Shown: positions 1 through 6,300, counted from the stretch's first letter. The stretch is 6,500 nucleotides of DNA from an uncultured Flavobacteriaceae bacterium (GCA_937901915.1 CALGUD010000136.1:1-6500), one strand, 5' to 3'. Numbers and translations: made by a program. Notes: generated by a model not told the origin, from the sequence alone.

Positions 1-94
1 TTGAATGCTTTTTTTTAATATGTATCCTAAAAACGGCTTACTCCTGAAACTGCCTCAAGAGTTTCAAACTCTTGAAGGGTTGAGTTAAGTTCTG
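1..94. other. Non-coding left edge with a palindrome
   Basis: No supportable gene lies here. The stretch is the downstream flank of the minus-strand lipoprotein gene. It contains a run of eight T at 9-16 on the plus strand, which could be the tail of a terminator for a plus-strand gene cut off by the window edge, but the hairpin that would precede it is not visible. It also contains the palindrome at 55-75. Confidence 0.6.
55..75. repeat. Near-perfect 10-bp inverted repeat (palindrome)
   Basis: TCAAGAGTTT (55-64) and AAACTCTTGA (66-75) are exact reverse complements around one central base. As RNA it would form a stem of about 7 bp (TCAAGAG/CTCTTGA) with a 7-nt loop. It lies 20 bp beyond the stop codon of the minus-strand lipoprotein gene. 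Read in that gene's direction, no T-tract follows immediately; the next five T residues lie about 20 nt further on. It is therefore not a classical intrinsic terminator. It could be a processing or stability hairpin, a protein site, or a dispersed repeat. Confidence 0.6.
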
Positions 95-697
95 TTATGG
101 CTCATTTGTATATTTTCCTTCTGTTAAAACAAATTTATCATTCGTGAATTTGTAAAAACCTTTACATTCCCTATATGAACAATATAAAGTAATTCCTTTA
201 TGTACGGTATCAATCTCTATTCCCCCGCTTCTTTCGGGCAATGATTTGTTTTCAATGAATTTTCCTGTTACTTTATCAAATAAATAGTAATAATAACTCA
301 TTGTGCCATTAGAAGCTGACCCATCATCAACTATAACTAAATCACAGGCATTGTCAAAGTTAATATCTTCTTTTATTATTTTAATTTCTCCTCTGGTCCA
401 CCGGGTTATTTTTTTATCAAGCACCTCTAAGGTGTCAATTTCATTCAGATCATTTAATACAATTATACTGGAGATATAAAAACCATCTTCTGAAGAAAAA
501 AAATTAAAACTTATCGAGGCGCAATCCAGGGGTTGAGTCTTTAATTCATGATCTCTGGTTTCCGGCTCTTTGACTGGATCCAATATACTGTCAGGTTGAA
601 TAGGTCCTATTTTGCTCTCAGCTTTTGTTTTACCATCGGTAATGCAACTAATTGATATAATGATAAACAGTGTAATCAGAATTATTCTTAAATTCAT
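95..697 (-). CDS. Putative lipoprotein with FG-GAP/XAC2610-like domain
   Basis: This 200-aa protein is predicted to be exported and lipid-anchored. Residues 1-17 form a basic-then-hydrophobic signal (MNLRIILITLFIIISIS) followed by Cys18 in SISC. That is a loose lipobox with Ser instead of Leu at -3, so lipidation is likely but not certain. A linker rich in charged residues and proline (about 19-57) precedes a mostly beta domain (about 58-195). The domain carries a calcium-loop-like motif, DINFDNACDL (111-120), with acidic or amide residues spaced D-x-N-x-D-x3-D as in FG-GAP repeats. It is followed by a Tyr-rich segment and LFDKVTGKF (139-147). This order resembles XAC2610-type proteins, whose function is unknown to me. 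Cys173 and Cys178 could form a disulfide. It lies 73 bp downstream of the esterase on the same strand and may be co-transcribed with it. The first ATG is used because it gives the complete signal peptide. Confidence 0.75.
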   Translation of the reverse strand: MNLRIILITLFIIISISCITDGKTKAESKIGPIQPDSILDPVKEPETRDHELKTQPLDCASISFNFFSSEDGFYISSIIVLNDLNEIDTLEVLDKKITRWTRGEIKIIKEDINFDNACDLVIVDDGSASNGTMSYYYYLFDKVTGKFIENKSLPERSGGIEIDTVHKGITLYCSYRECKGFYKFTNDKFVLTEGKYTNEP

Positions 698-770
698 ATG
701 TGTTAATTGTTAAGAATTAATGTTTAATTGGGTTGGGTTAATAAGTTATTAGGATTCAAACTCTAAACGA

Positions 771-2069
771 TCATTCCGGCATCATACCACCTTCAGACAA
801 CTCCCTGAGCCATACTTCACTTCTCTTTACATAATACTCCTGTGAACCATTCTTATCCTGATGAGCCGAATTCGGCAGGATGATGACCTCTTTGTGCGCT
901 GTTACCTGGTTTAAACCTGCAAAAATACCCTCCGGCGGACAAATCTGATCCAAAAGTCCGACACCAACTAAAACCGGACACTTTATACTGGACACAAAAT
1001 TAGCTACATCATAGTATTTACTTGTTTCATGAACTTTTTTAGCATCTTTTTGCTCTGTTTGTGTATACCACTGTGGCCAACCACCTTTTCTGCCAATTTC
1101 AGGGCCCAGGTTATCAAAACCGGCCGGAACCAACGCCATGGCAGCCGTTATGTGAGGATGAATCCCAGCTGTCATCAATGCTTGTAAACCTCCCTGGCTT
1201 GTGCCCATAACTACAAGAGTTTCACCATTCCAATCCGGCCTTTCGGTTAAATATTGGGCTGCTCGGTAACAAGAAAGATACATTCTTAAAAAATAGCTTT
1301 CGTTCCTGTCTTCATTTCCTATAGAAGCATAATTTTTCAGCTCATTTTGAGATTGGTCTTTATAAAATTGCGCACCCTTATCAATGGGTAAATCATGTGC
1401 ATTAATATTGAGAACCAGCCATCCGTTTTTTGCTTTGCCGGTTACCCAATTCTTTTGTAAAGGATAAATACCTGCCCATTGCACAATAAGGAGTGCTGGA
1501 AATTTTTCTCCATCAGTGGGCTTCGCTATTTGGCCGTGTATGCTAGTTCCCTGAATATTATCCATGTTAATTTTCCAGTAATCAACACCGGCTTCCTTAC
1601 TATCACTTTTTTCCAAAACCGGGTTAGCAGGGACACTTTCAAGTTGCTTTATTTTGGTATTCCAAAACTCATCAAAGTCAGCCGGTTTATCAGCAGACAA
1701 TTTAATCTTATCTGTAGAAGCAACTGCCCCGCCTGCAAACTGATTGTCCCACGTGGCCTCTTTACCGGCCCATTGAATATCAAGTAGTAAAGCACCGGGT
1801 TCTTTGAATATATGGCTGACTTGTGCCTCACTTTCTTTAAAGGAAATAAAACCTTTATCTATAACTCGGAGCCCTCCTTTTTTTAATTCGTACCTGACAG
1901 AATCTAGCTGTACAGTATCATGCATTTGAATACGCCATGTTACGGTTTCCCCAACCTCATAGATACCATTTGGTTTGTTTGGAGTAATGGTAATTTGGCC
2001 GTACAGGAAATTTAAATTGCAGGCAATTAATATAAATATAAGAGGGATTAACTTGTATGTTAACTTCAT
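771..2069 (-). CDS. Exported acetyl xylan esterase-like alpha/beta hydrolase
   Basis: This 432-aa protein matches the AXE1 family (acetyl xylan esterases and cephalosporin C deacetylases), which remove acetyl groups from sugars or small esters. Residues 1-24 are a signal sequence. The probable cut is at LYG|Q, but LIAC at 14-17 is also a passable lipobox, so it is either secreted or lipid-anchored. Residues about 26-125 form a beta-rich, Ig-like N-terminal domain absent from the compact family members of about 320 aa. The hydrolase domain begins at PADFDEFW (129-136). The inferred catalytic triad is Ser291 in GTSQGG (289-294), Asp374 in GLLDQICPP, and His403 in NSAHQ. YFLRMYLSCYRAAQYL (259-274) is the usual AXE1 helix before the nucleophile elbow. 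The actual substrate cannot be read from sequence; no glycoside hydrolase or SusC/SusD gene is adjacent. It is probably the first gene of a unit with the downstream lipoprotein. Confidence 0.85.
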   Translation of the reverse strand: MKLTYKLIPLIFILIACNLNFLYGQITITPNKPNGIYEVGETVTWRIQMHDTVQLDSVRYELKKGGLRVIDKGFISFKESEAQVSHIFKEPGALLLDIQWAGKEATWDNQFAGGAVASTDKIKLSADKPADFDEFWNTKIKQLESVPANPVLEKSDSKEAGVDYWKINMDNIQGTSIHGQIAKPTDGEKFPALLIVQWAGIYPLQKNWVTGKAKNGWLVLNINAHDLPIDKGAQFYKDQSQNELKNYASIGNEDRNESYFLRMYLSCYRAAQYLTERPDWNGETLVVMGTSQGGLQALMTAGIHPHITAAMALVPAGFDNLGPEIGRKGGWPQWYTQTEQKDAKKVHETSKYYDVANFVSSIKCPVLVGVGLLDQICPPEGIFAGLNQVTAHKEVIILPNSAHQDKNGSQEYYVKRSEVWLRELSEGGMMPE

Positions 2070-2213
2070 TTATTTATTATTGAACTTTTAATAAGCTATA
2101 AATATATTCAAAACTCAAATAAACGAACTAATAAAGCCAGTAATTATTGGTAACTTCAATTTATATTAATCAATTACTTTCTACTTTTAATTATATTTAT
2201 AAAAAACTCTTGT
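2070..2213. promoter_or_regulatory. Divergent promoter region, esterase / corA
   Basis: This 144-bp, very AT-rich gap separates two divergent genes and must hold both promoters. On the plus strand, TACTTTTA (2182-2189) and TATATTTA (2192-2199) each match the Bacteroidota -7 consensus TAnnTTTG at seven of eight positions. Neither has a good TTTG-like -33 box at the right distance, so I do not choose between them. I see no strong operator-like repeat. Both genes lack a Shine-Dalgarno sequence, as is normal in this phylum. Confidence 0.4.
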
Positions 2214-3293
2214 ATGGCAAAACGTATGTTCCGAAAGAAAAAAACTTCTAAAATTAAAAAGAAAATAGGCTCCTCGCCGGGAACGCTGACTTATACAGGT
2301 GAAAAAGAAACTTCAGAGCTTTTTATAGAAGTGTATGATTATAATGCAGATTCAATTGAGATTAAAGAAATAAACAGGGTAGAGGAGGCAGTAAAATTTA
2401 AAAATCCGGATTCTGTTTCGTGGATAAATTTGTACGGACTACGACATGTTCAGGTAATAGAAGAACTTGGTTCTCAATTTAAACTACACCCCTTATTGCT
2501 GGAGGATATTGTAAATGTTGGACAAAGGCCAAAATTGGAGGAATACGATAATTGTTTATTTTCTGTTTTTAAAATGTTAAGCTATGATGAAGGTCATGTT
2601 TTAAAAGTAGAGCAGGTTTCCGTAGTAGTTGGTGAAAATTTTGTCATTACCTTTCAGGAAGATGAAGTTGATATATTTGACATCATAAGGGACAGGATTA
2701 AAGATGACAAAGGAAGAATAAGAAACTCCGGGGCCGATTACTTGTTTTTTCGTCTCATGGACACCGTAGTTGATAATTACTTTTTAATTATGGAGATCCT
2801 TGGCGAAAAAATTGAAGACTTGGAAGAAGACTTATTAGATGACCCGAATGAAAGTGTTGTGTACAGGATACAAAAACTCAAACACGAATCTTTAATCATC
2901 AGAAGGTCTATATTTCCATTAAGAGAAGTGGTAAGTAAACTGCAAAAACCGGATGTGATATTCATTTCAGAATCTACGAGAACATATTTTCGGGATGTTT
3001 ATGACCATACTATACAGGTTATAGAAACTATTGAAACATATCGGGATATGCTTTCCGGGTTAATGGATATGTATATGAGCAGTGTAAGCAATAAAATGAA
3101 TAATGTAATGAAAGTACTTACAATTATTGCTACCATTTTTATCCCCCTAACCTTTATTGTAGGTGTGTATGGAATGAATTTTGAATACATGCCGGAATTA
3201 GATCACAGGCATGGCTATTTCATTGTATGGGGAATAATGATCCTAATTTTCCTAGGGATGCTTTATTACTTCAAGAGAAAAAAATGGCTTTAA
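2214..3293 (+). CDS. corA: CorA-family Mg2+/Co2+ transporter
   Basis: This 359-aa protein is a CorA channel: a homopentamer in the inner membrane that lets Mg2+ (and Co2+, Ni2+) into the cell down its electrochemical gradient. The first 18 residues are strongly basic. Residues about 30-290 form the large cytoplasmic domain, including the long acidic and coiled helices (for example EKIEDLEEDLLDDPNE, 198-213) that end in the pore-lining helix. Two C-terminal membrane segments lie at about 300-319 and 335-353. The signature YGMN (319-322) sits in the loop between them and is followed by MPEL, as in the classical CorA. The C-terminus is the basic KRKKWL. Length and layout are complete. Its stop codon overlaps that of the convergent cysteine synthase gene by 4 nt, so there is no intergenic terminator. 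The start at 2214 is favoured over Met5 because it is the first in-frame ATG, but this is not decisive. Confidence 0.95.
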   Translation: MAKRMFRKKKTSKIKKKIGSSPGTLTYTGEKETSELFIEVYDYNADSIEIKEINRVEEAVKFKNPDSVSWINLYGLRHVQVIEELGSQFKLHPLLLEDIVNVGQRPKLEEYDNCLFSVFKMLSYDEGHVLKVEQVSVVVGENFVITFQEDEVDIFDIIRDRIKDDKGRIRNSGADYLFFRLMDTVVDNYFLIMEILGEKIEDLEEDLLDDPNESVVYRIQKLKHESLIIRRSIFPLREVVSKLQKPDVIFISESTRTYFRDVYDHTIQVIETIETYRDMLSGLMDMYMSSVSNKMNNVMKVLTIIATIFIPLTFIVGVYGMNFEYMPELDHRHGYFIVWGIMILIFLGMLYYFKRKKWL

Positions 3294-4174
3294 TCAAATA
3301 AATCTGAAGACAAGTACCTGTCACCTCGATCGCAAATAACAGCGACCACCACCCCGGACTCCAATTTTTCAATAAGCTTAAGAGCCGCAGATACCGCACC
3401 ACCGCTACTCATTCCAGCAAATATACCTTCTTCTTTTGCCAGTTTTTTGGCCATTGCACGCGATTCCTCTTCGCTGACTTCAATAATAGTATCTACCTTC
3501 TTCGGATTGAATATTTTAGGCAAGTATTCTATCGGCCATTTTCGTATGCCGGGTATCCGTGAATCATCTGTAGGCTGTACACCAATTATTTGAACATCCT
3601 TATTCTTTTCCTTTAAAAATGTTGAAGTGCCCATAATAGTGCCTGTTGTACCCATAGAAGACACAAAATGGGTTATATTTCCTTCAGTATCCCTCCAAAT
3701 TTCAGGACCTGTAGTTTTATAATGTGCTTTCCAGTTATCATCATTTCCAAACTGATTTATCATAAAATAACCCTCTTCTTTTACCTTGGCCTCAGCATAG
3801 TCACGGGCTCCTTCAATACCAATATCTTCAGAAGTCAACGTTACTTTAGCACCATAAGCTCGCATTGTTTGTACACGTTCTTTAGTTGAATTCTCCGGCA
3901 TAACAAGTTCTATATTCAAACCATATAAACCGGCAATCATGGCAAGTGCAATGCCAGTATTGCCACTGGTAGCTTCAATAAGTTTAGAGTTTGTTGAAAT
4001 ATCACCTCGCTCCAGAGCAGATTTAATCATATTATATGCCGGACGGTCCTTTACACTTCCTGCAGGATTTTCTCCTTCAAGTTTTAAAAGCAATGTTACG
4101 TTCGGATTTTTATTAATGTATTTGGCTATTACAAGGGGAGTGTTGCCAATCTGATCTATGATGGTTTTATTCAT
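3290..4174 (-). CDS. cysM: Cysteine synthase B (O-acetylserine sulfhydrylase, CysM type)
   Basis: This PLP enzyme of 294 aa makes L-cysteine from O-acetylserine and sulfide; CysM-type enzymes can also use thiosulfate to make S-sulfocysteine. Visible motifs are NPAGSVKDR (36-44) with the PLP lysine Lys42, TSGNTG (69-74) for substrate carboxylate and cofactor contacts, and the phosphate-binding loop GTTGT (175-179). The CysM-specific stretch PGIRKWPIEYLPKIF spans 208-222 and the C-terminus CDRGDRYLS spans 281-289. These last two closely match E. coli CysM (PGIRRWP, CDRGDRYLST) and differ from CysK, so CysM is preferred over CysK or cystathionine beta-synthase. It is the second gene of an operon: its ATG lies inside the end of the serine acetyltransferase gene with no Shine-Dalgarno sequence, so it probably depends on translational coupling. 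Its stop overlaps that of corA. The domain is complete; the C-terminus is slightly shorter than in E. coli. Confidence 0.95.
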   Translation of the reverse strand: MNKTIIDQIGNTPLVIAKYINKNPNVTLLLKLEGENPAGSVKDRPAYNMIKSALERGDISTNSKLIEATSGNTGIALAMIAGLYGLNIELVMPENSTKERVQTMRAYGAKVTLTSEDIGIEGARDYAEAKVKEEGYFMINQFGNDDNWKAHYKTTGPEIWRDTEGNITHFVSSMGTTGTIMGTSTFLKEKNKDVQIIGVQPTDDSRIPGIRKWPIEYLPKIFNPKKVDTIIEVSEEESRAMAKKLAKEEGIFAGMSSGGAVSAALKLIEKLESGVVVAVICDRGDRYLSSDLFD

Positions 4175-4958
4175 TTACTACGGTCTTTATTTTAATTTCG
4201 GGATTGTGTGAAACAACTGAATTAGCAGGCACAGATTTTGTAAGCCAAACGTTACCGCCAATAATACTGTTTTTGCCAATTATAGTATCGCCTCCCAATA
4301 TTGTGGCGTTTGCATAAATAGTCACATTATCCTCAATTGTTGGATGTCGTTTTGTATTTTTCAAGTTTTTATCTACATACAGTCCACCCAGGGTAACTCC
4401 CTGGTAAATATTGACATTGTTTCTTATAATAGCGGTTTCTCCTATTACGACACCGGTTCCGTGGTCTATATGAAATGAATCTCCTATAGTAGCCCCGGGA
4501 TTAATATCCACTCCGGTTATCCGATGTGCATATTCTGTCATAAGTCTGGGTACCAACGGAAAATTGATCACATATAATTCATGTGCCAGCCTGTAAATAG
4601 CAATTGCATAAAAACCGGGATAGGAAAGATATACTTCTTCAAGGCTATTTGACGCCGGATCATTATTTAAAGTTGCTTCAGCATCCATGTTTACTTTTTC
4701 CAATATAGCAGGTAGTTTTTCAACATATTTGTTCCATACTTTAGAACAAGGCTTTTCTATTTCCCAGCAAACCAGGTCAACTAACTCATCAAAATCCTTT
4801 TCAAGAATATCCAGGTTACTCTCTACATTCGTTTCTGCATCAAATAATGTATAAAACAATCTTTGGGTAAACTCTTCTACCTTAGTCTTAATTCTGATTT
4901 TAAGGTTCGGCTGTTTTTTATGCTGCCGTATGTTTTCTATAATATCCTTTTTATTCAT
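4167..4958 (-). CDS. cysE: Serine O-acetyltransferase (CysE/EpsC type)
   Basis: This 263-aa enzyme transfers acetyl from acetyl-CoA to L-serine, giving O-acetylserine, the committed step of cysteine synthesis. Residues about 1-110 are a helical N-terminal domain, ending with SYPGFYAIAIYRLAHELY (112-129). Residues about 148-250 form the left-handed parallel beta-helix built from hexapeptide repeats. Asp151 and His166 (in IDHGTG) keep exactly the spacing of the catalytic Asp143 and His158 of E. coli CysE; VIGETA (171-176), YQGVTLGG (185-192) and RHPTIED (204-210) follow. Similarity is closest to the EpsC branch common in Bacteroidota. The protein ends in KTVVNE. It therefore lacks the C-terminal isoleucine that E. 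coli CysE inserts into CysK, and a stable CysE/CysK-type complex is not expected. The last codons overlap the cysM start (ATGAATAA). A -7-like box and an inverted repeat lie upstream. Confidence 0.93.
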   Translation of the reverse strand: MNKKDIIENIRQHKKQPNLKIRIKTKVEEFTQRLFYTLFDAETNVESNLDILEKDFDELVDLVCWEIEKPCSKVWNKYVEKLPAILEKVNMDAEATLNNDPASNSLEEVYLSYPGFYAIAIYRLAHELYVINFPLVPRLMTEYAHRITGVDINPGATIGDSFHIDHGTGVVIGETAIIRNNVNIYQGVTLGGLYVDKNLKNTKRHPTIEDNVTIYANATILGGDTIIGKNSIIGGNVWLTKSVPANSVVSHNPEIKIKTVVNE

Positions 4959-4995
4959 CTATAAGCTTGTAATAAAGTTTTTTTTGTTGAGTACC

Positions 4996-5003
4996 CAAAT
5001 TTA
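4996..5003 (-). promoter_or_regulatory. Candidate -7 promoter box of the cysE-cysM operon
   Basis: Read on the minus strand this is TAAATTTG, an exact match to the Bacteroidota sigma-ABfr -7 consensus TAnnTTTG. It would place transcription start about 30 nt before the serine acetyltransferase ATG at 4958. A clear TTTG -33 box is not present at the expected distance; that position instead falls in an inverted repeat (5021-5044). A weak -33 combined with an overlapping palindrome would suit a regulated promoter. Confidence 0.5.
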
Positions 5004-5020
5004 GTAATAATTCGCTCGCT

Positions 5021-5044
5021 TAAAGTTAAAAATTGTTAACTTTA
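5021..5044. promoter_or_regulatory. Operator-like inverted repeat in the cysE / DUF2461 gap
   Basis: TAAAGTTAA (5021-5029) and TTAACTTTA (5036-5044) are perfect 9-bp reverse complements separated by 6 bp. The spacing suits a dimeric regulator. It sits about 18 bp upstream of the candidate -7 box for the cysteine operon, over the expected -33 position, and 35 bp upstream of the DUF2461 start codon, so it could affect both genes. The sequence is AT-only apart from one G or C per arm, so chance is a real alternative. The regulator is unknown. Confidence 0.4.
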
Positions 5045-5078
5045 TTTCATCAAGATATAAACATAAAAACTTTCTTCC

Positions 5079-5759
5079 ATGAGTATGGATCACATTTCAA
5101 AATCTACATTCGGTTTTTTAAAAGAGCTTAAAAATAATAATACACGGGAATGGTTTGAAGAGAATAAGAAAAGATTTAAGGCAGAAGAAACAGAGATAAA
5201 AAGTTTTTTTAAAGCCCTTCATGATGAAATGGTTAAACACGATGAGATTGATAAGGTGAAAGTTTTCCGTATTTACAGGGATGTTCGTTTCTCTAAGGAT
5301 AAAACACCGTATAAAACACATTTATCCGCTTCTTTTCACAGAATAAAACCAAAACTGAGAGGTGGGTATTATACCCATATTGAGCCTGGAAATACATTTA
5401 TTGCATGTGGATTCTGGGAACCTGATAAAGAAGACCTGTTAAGAATAAGAAAAGAGTTTGAAATTGACGCTTCCGAAATGCGGGAAATTATATATGAAAA
5501 AAATTTTAAGAAACTATTCGGTGACTTAGTAGGGGAAGAAGTTAAAACGGCTCCCAAAGGTTTTGATAAAGAGCACCCGAATATTGACCTTATCAAAAAA
5601 AAACAATACATTTTTGTAAAGAATTTCACGGATAAGGAAGCTACCTCTTCCGGATTCATTAATGATATCAATAACAGTTTTAAGTCCGTACGCCCCTGGT
5701 TTAATTATATGAGCGATGTACTTACCACAGATTTGAATGGTGTTTCATTAATTAATTAA
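5079..5759 (+). CDS. DUF2461 family protein (TIGR02453-like)
   Basis: This 226-aa soluble protein has the full set of DUF2461 hallmarks: an N-terminal FGFLKELKNNNTREWFEENK region (11-30), the central FRIYRDVRFSKDKTPYKTH block (63-81), then GGYYTHIEPG (95-104) and CGFWEP (110-115). The family is widespread in Bacteroidota and elsewhere at about 220 aa, so the gene is complete. Its biochemical function is not known to me. No signal peptide or membrane segment is visible, so it is probably cytoplasmic. It diverges from the cysteine operon, sharing a 120-bp regulatory gap with it, and its stop codon overlaps the stop of the convergent downstream gene by 4 nt. Met3 (5085) is an equally possible start; the first ATG is taken by default. 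Confidence 0.85.
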   Translation: MSMDHISKSTFGFLKELKNNNTREWFEENKKRFKAEETEIKSFFKALHDEMVKHDEIDKVKVFRIYRDVRFSKDKTPYKTHLSASFHRIKPKLRGGYYTHIEPGNTFIACGFWEPDKEDLLRIRKEFEIDASEMREIIYEKNFKKLFGDLVGEEVKTAPKGFDKEHPNIDLIKKKQYIFVKNFTDKEATSSGFINDINNSFKSVRPWFNYMSDVLTTDLNGVSLIN

Positions 5760-6163
5760 GCAACCGCTATTTTTTCAAAAAGTTGTACCTGGTCTTGCAA
5801 ATTGCTGATCACAATATTCATCATTCTTTTATTTAACGCCGATGAATTTTCAATATATTCCATGTACTCTTCGATTACAAACTGTCCTATAATCATACCT
5901 TTGAGTGAATTCCTGAATTTTATGTCTTTTTGAATGGCATTTTCAATAAAGGCTAACTTTCTTTCAACGCTTAATTCATAGAACTCACCTTTGTGTTTAT
6001 TAACATAATTTCTAAAAACTTCTATTAACAATGGGTTTTGAAGTTTAATAACGGGCCTTAGTGTTTGGTTTTGAAACTTTTCATCCCTGCTGGTATCAGG
6101 GGTTATCTTGGCTGAGGGAATCTCCGGACGCACCTTTAAGAGATCATTGCTTCTATCATTCAT
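5756..6163 (-). CDS. Conserved hypothetical protein of Bacteroidota
   Basis: This is a 135-aa soluble protein with no signal peptide, membrane segment or metal-binding motif that I can see. The N-terminal 35 residues look disordered and polar. They contain RPEIPSAKITPDTS (12-25) and then FQNQTLRPVIKLQNPLL (30-46), which I associate with a small protein family found across Flavobacteriia; some such entries carry unsupported enzyme names such as glyoxalase. From about 42 onward it looks all alpha-helical, with ELSVERKLAFIENAIQKD, SLKGMIIGQFVIEEYMEYI and a C-terminal helix. I do not recognise a function. Its stop codon overlaps that of DUF2461 by 4 nt. A weak promoter is proposed upstream at 6178-6209. 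The first ATG (6161-6163) gives a start consistent with the conserved beginning. Confidence 0.75.
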   Translation of the reverse strand: MNDRSNDLLKVRPEIPSAKITPDTSRDEKFQNQTLRPVIKLQNPLLIEVFRNYVNKHKGEFYELSVERKLAFIENAIQKDIKFRNSLKGMIIGQFVIEEYMEYIENSSALNKRMMNIVISNLQDQVQLFEKIAVA

Positions 6164-6177
6164 TTGAAGGGTTTTAC

Positions 6178-6209
6178 TAAAATTACATTAAAATGAACTT
6201 TATTTTCAA
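6178..6209 (-). promoter_or_regulatory. Weak candidate promoter for the 135-aa protein
   Basis: On the minus strand, TAATTTTA (6178-6185) matches TAnnTTTG at seven of eight positions. TTG (6207-6209), within a T-rich run, lies 21 bp upstream as a possible -33 box. The implied leader before the ATG at 6163 is only about 8 nt, which is short, so this is tentative. Confidence 0.25.
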
Positions 6210-6239
6210 CAAAAAACGATTAGTTATTAAGATGTTATG

Positions 6240-6300
6240 AACTGCTTATCAACATCCTGAAATGTACTTATTATGCCTCACCCAAAACTGTCAAGCAGTT
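6240..6300. repeat. 8-bp inverted repeat competing with the adjacent hairpin
   Basis: AACTGCTT (6240-6247) is the exact reverse complement of AAGCAGTT (6293-6300). The right arm overlaps the right arm of the hairpin at 6283-6303, so in RNA the two stems could not form together. Confidence 0.35.

Noticed and set aside
55..75. Intrinsic terminator for the lipoprotein gene
   Set aside because: The palindrome is strong, but no T-tract follows directly in the direction of transcription.
1479..1831. Open frames overlapping the esterase gene on both strands
   Set aside because: They overlap a well-supported coding frame that has a full catalytic triad; no independent support.
2777..3190. Antisense frames within corA, one with hydrophobic stretches
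   Set aside because: Hydrophobic translations arise naturally opposite membrane-protein codons; no start context or family match.
3668..3889. Plus-strand open frame opposite cysM (also 3939-4154)
   Set aside because: Both lie entirely antisense to a gene with intact catalytic motifs, and their translations look like no protein family.
4959..5078. Cysteine- or SAM-sensing riboswitch before cysE
   Set aside because: The predicted leader is only about 30 nt, too short for a known riboswitch fold, and I saw no matching conserved core.
5118..5671. Antisense frames within the DUF2461 gene
   Set aside because: They are shadows of a conserved gene; composition is typical of antisense reading of AT-rich DNA.
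5761..5785. Weak hairpin CAAC...TTTTTT c AAAAA GTTG just after the DUF2461 stop
   Set aside because: It lies within the coding sequence of the opposite gene, has a large bulge and a stem mostly of A-T pairs; not enough to call a terminator.
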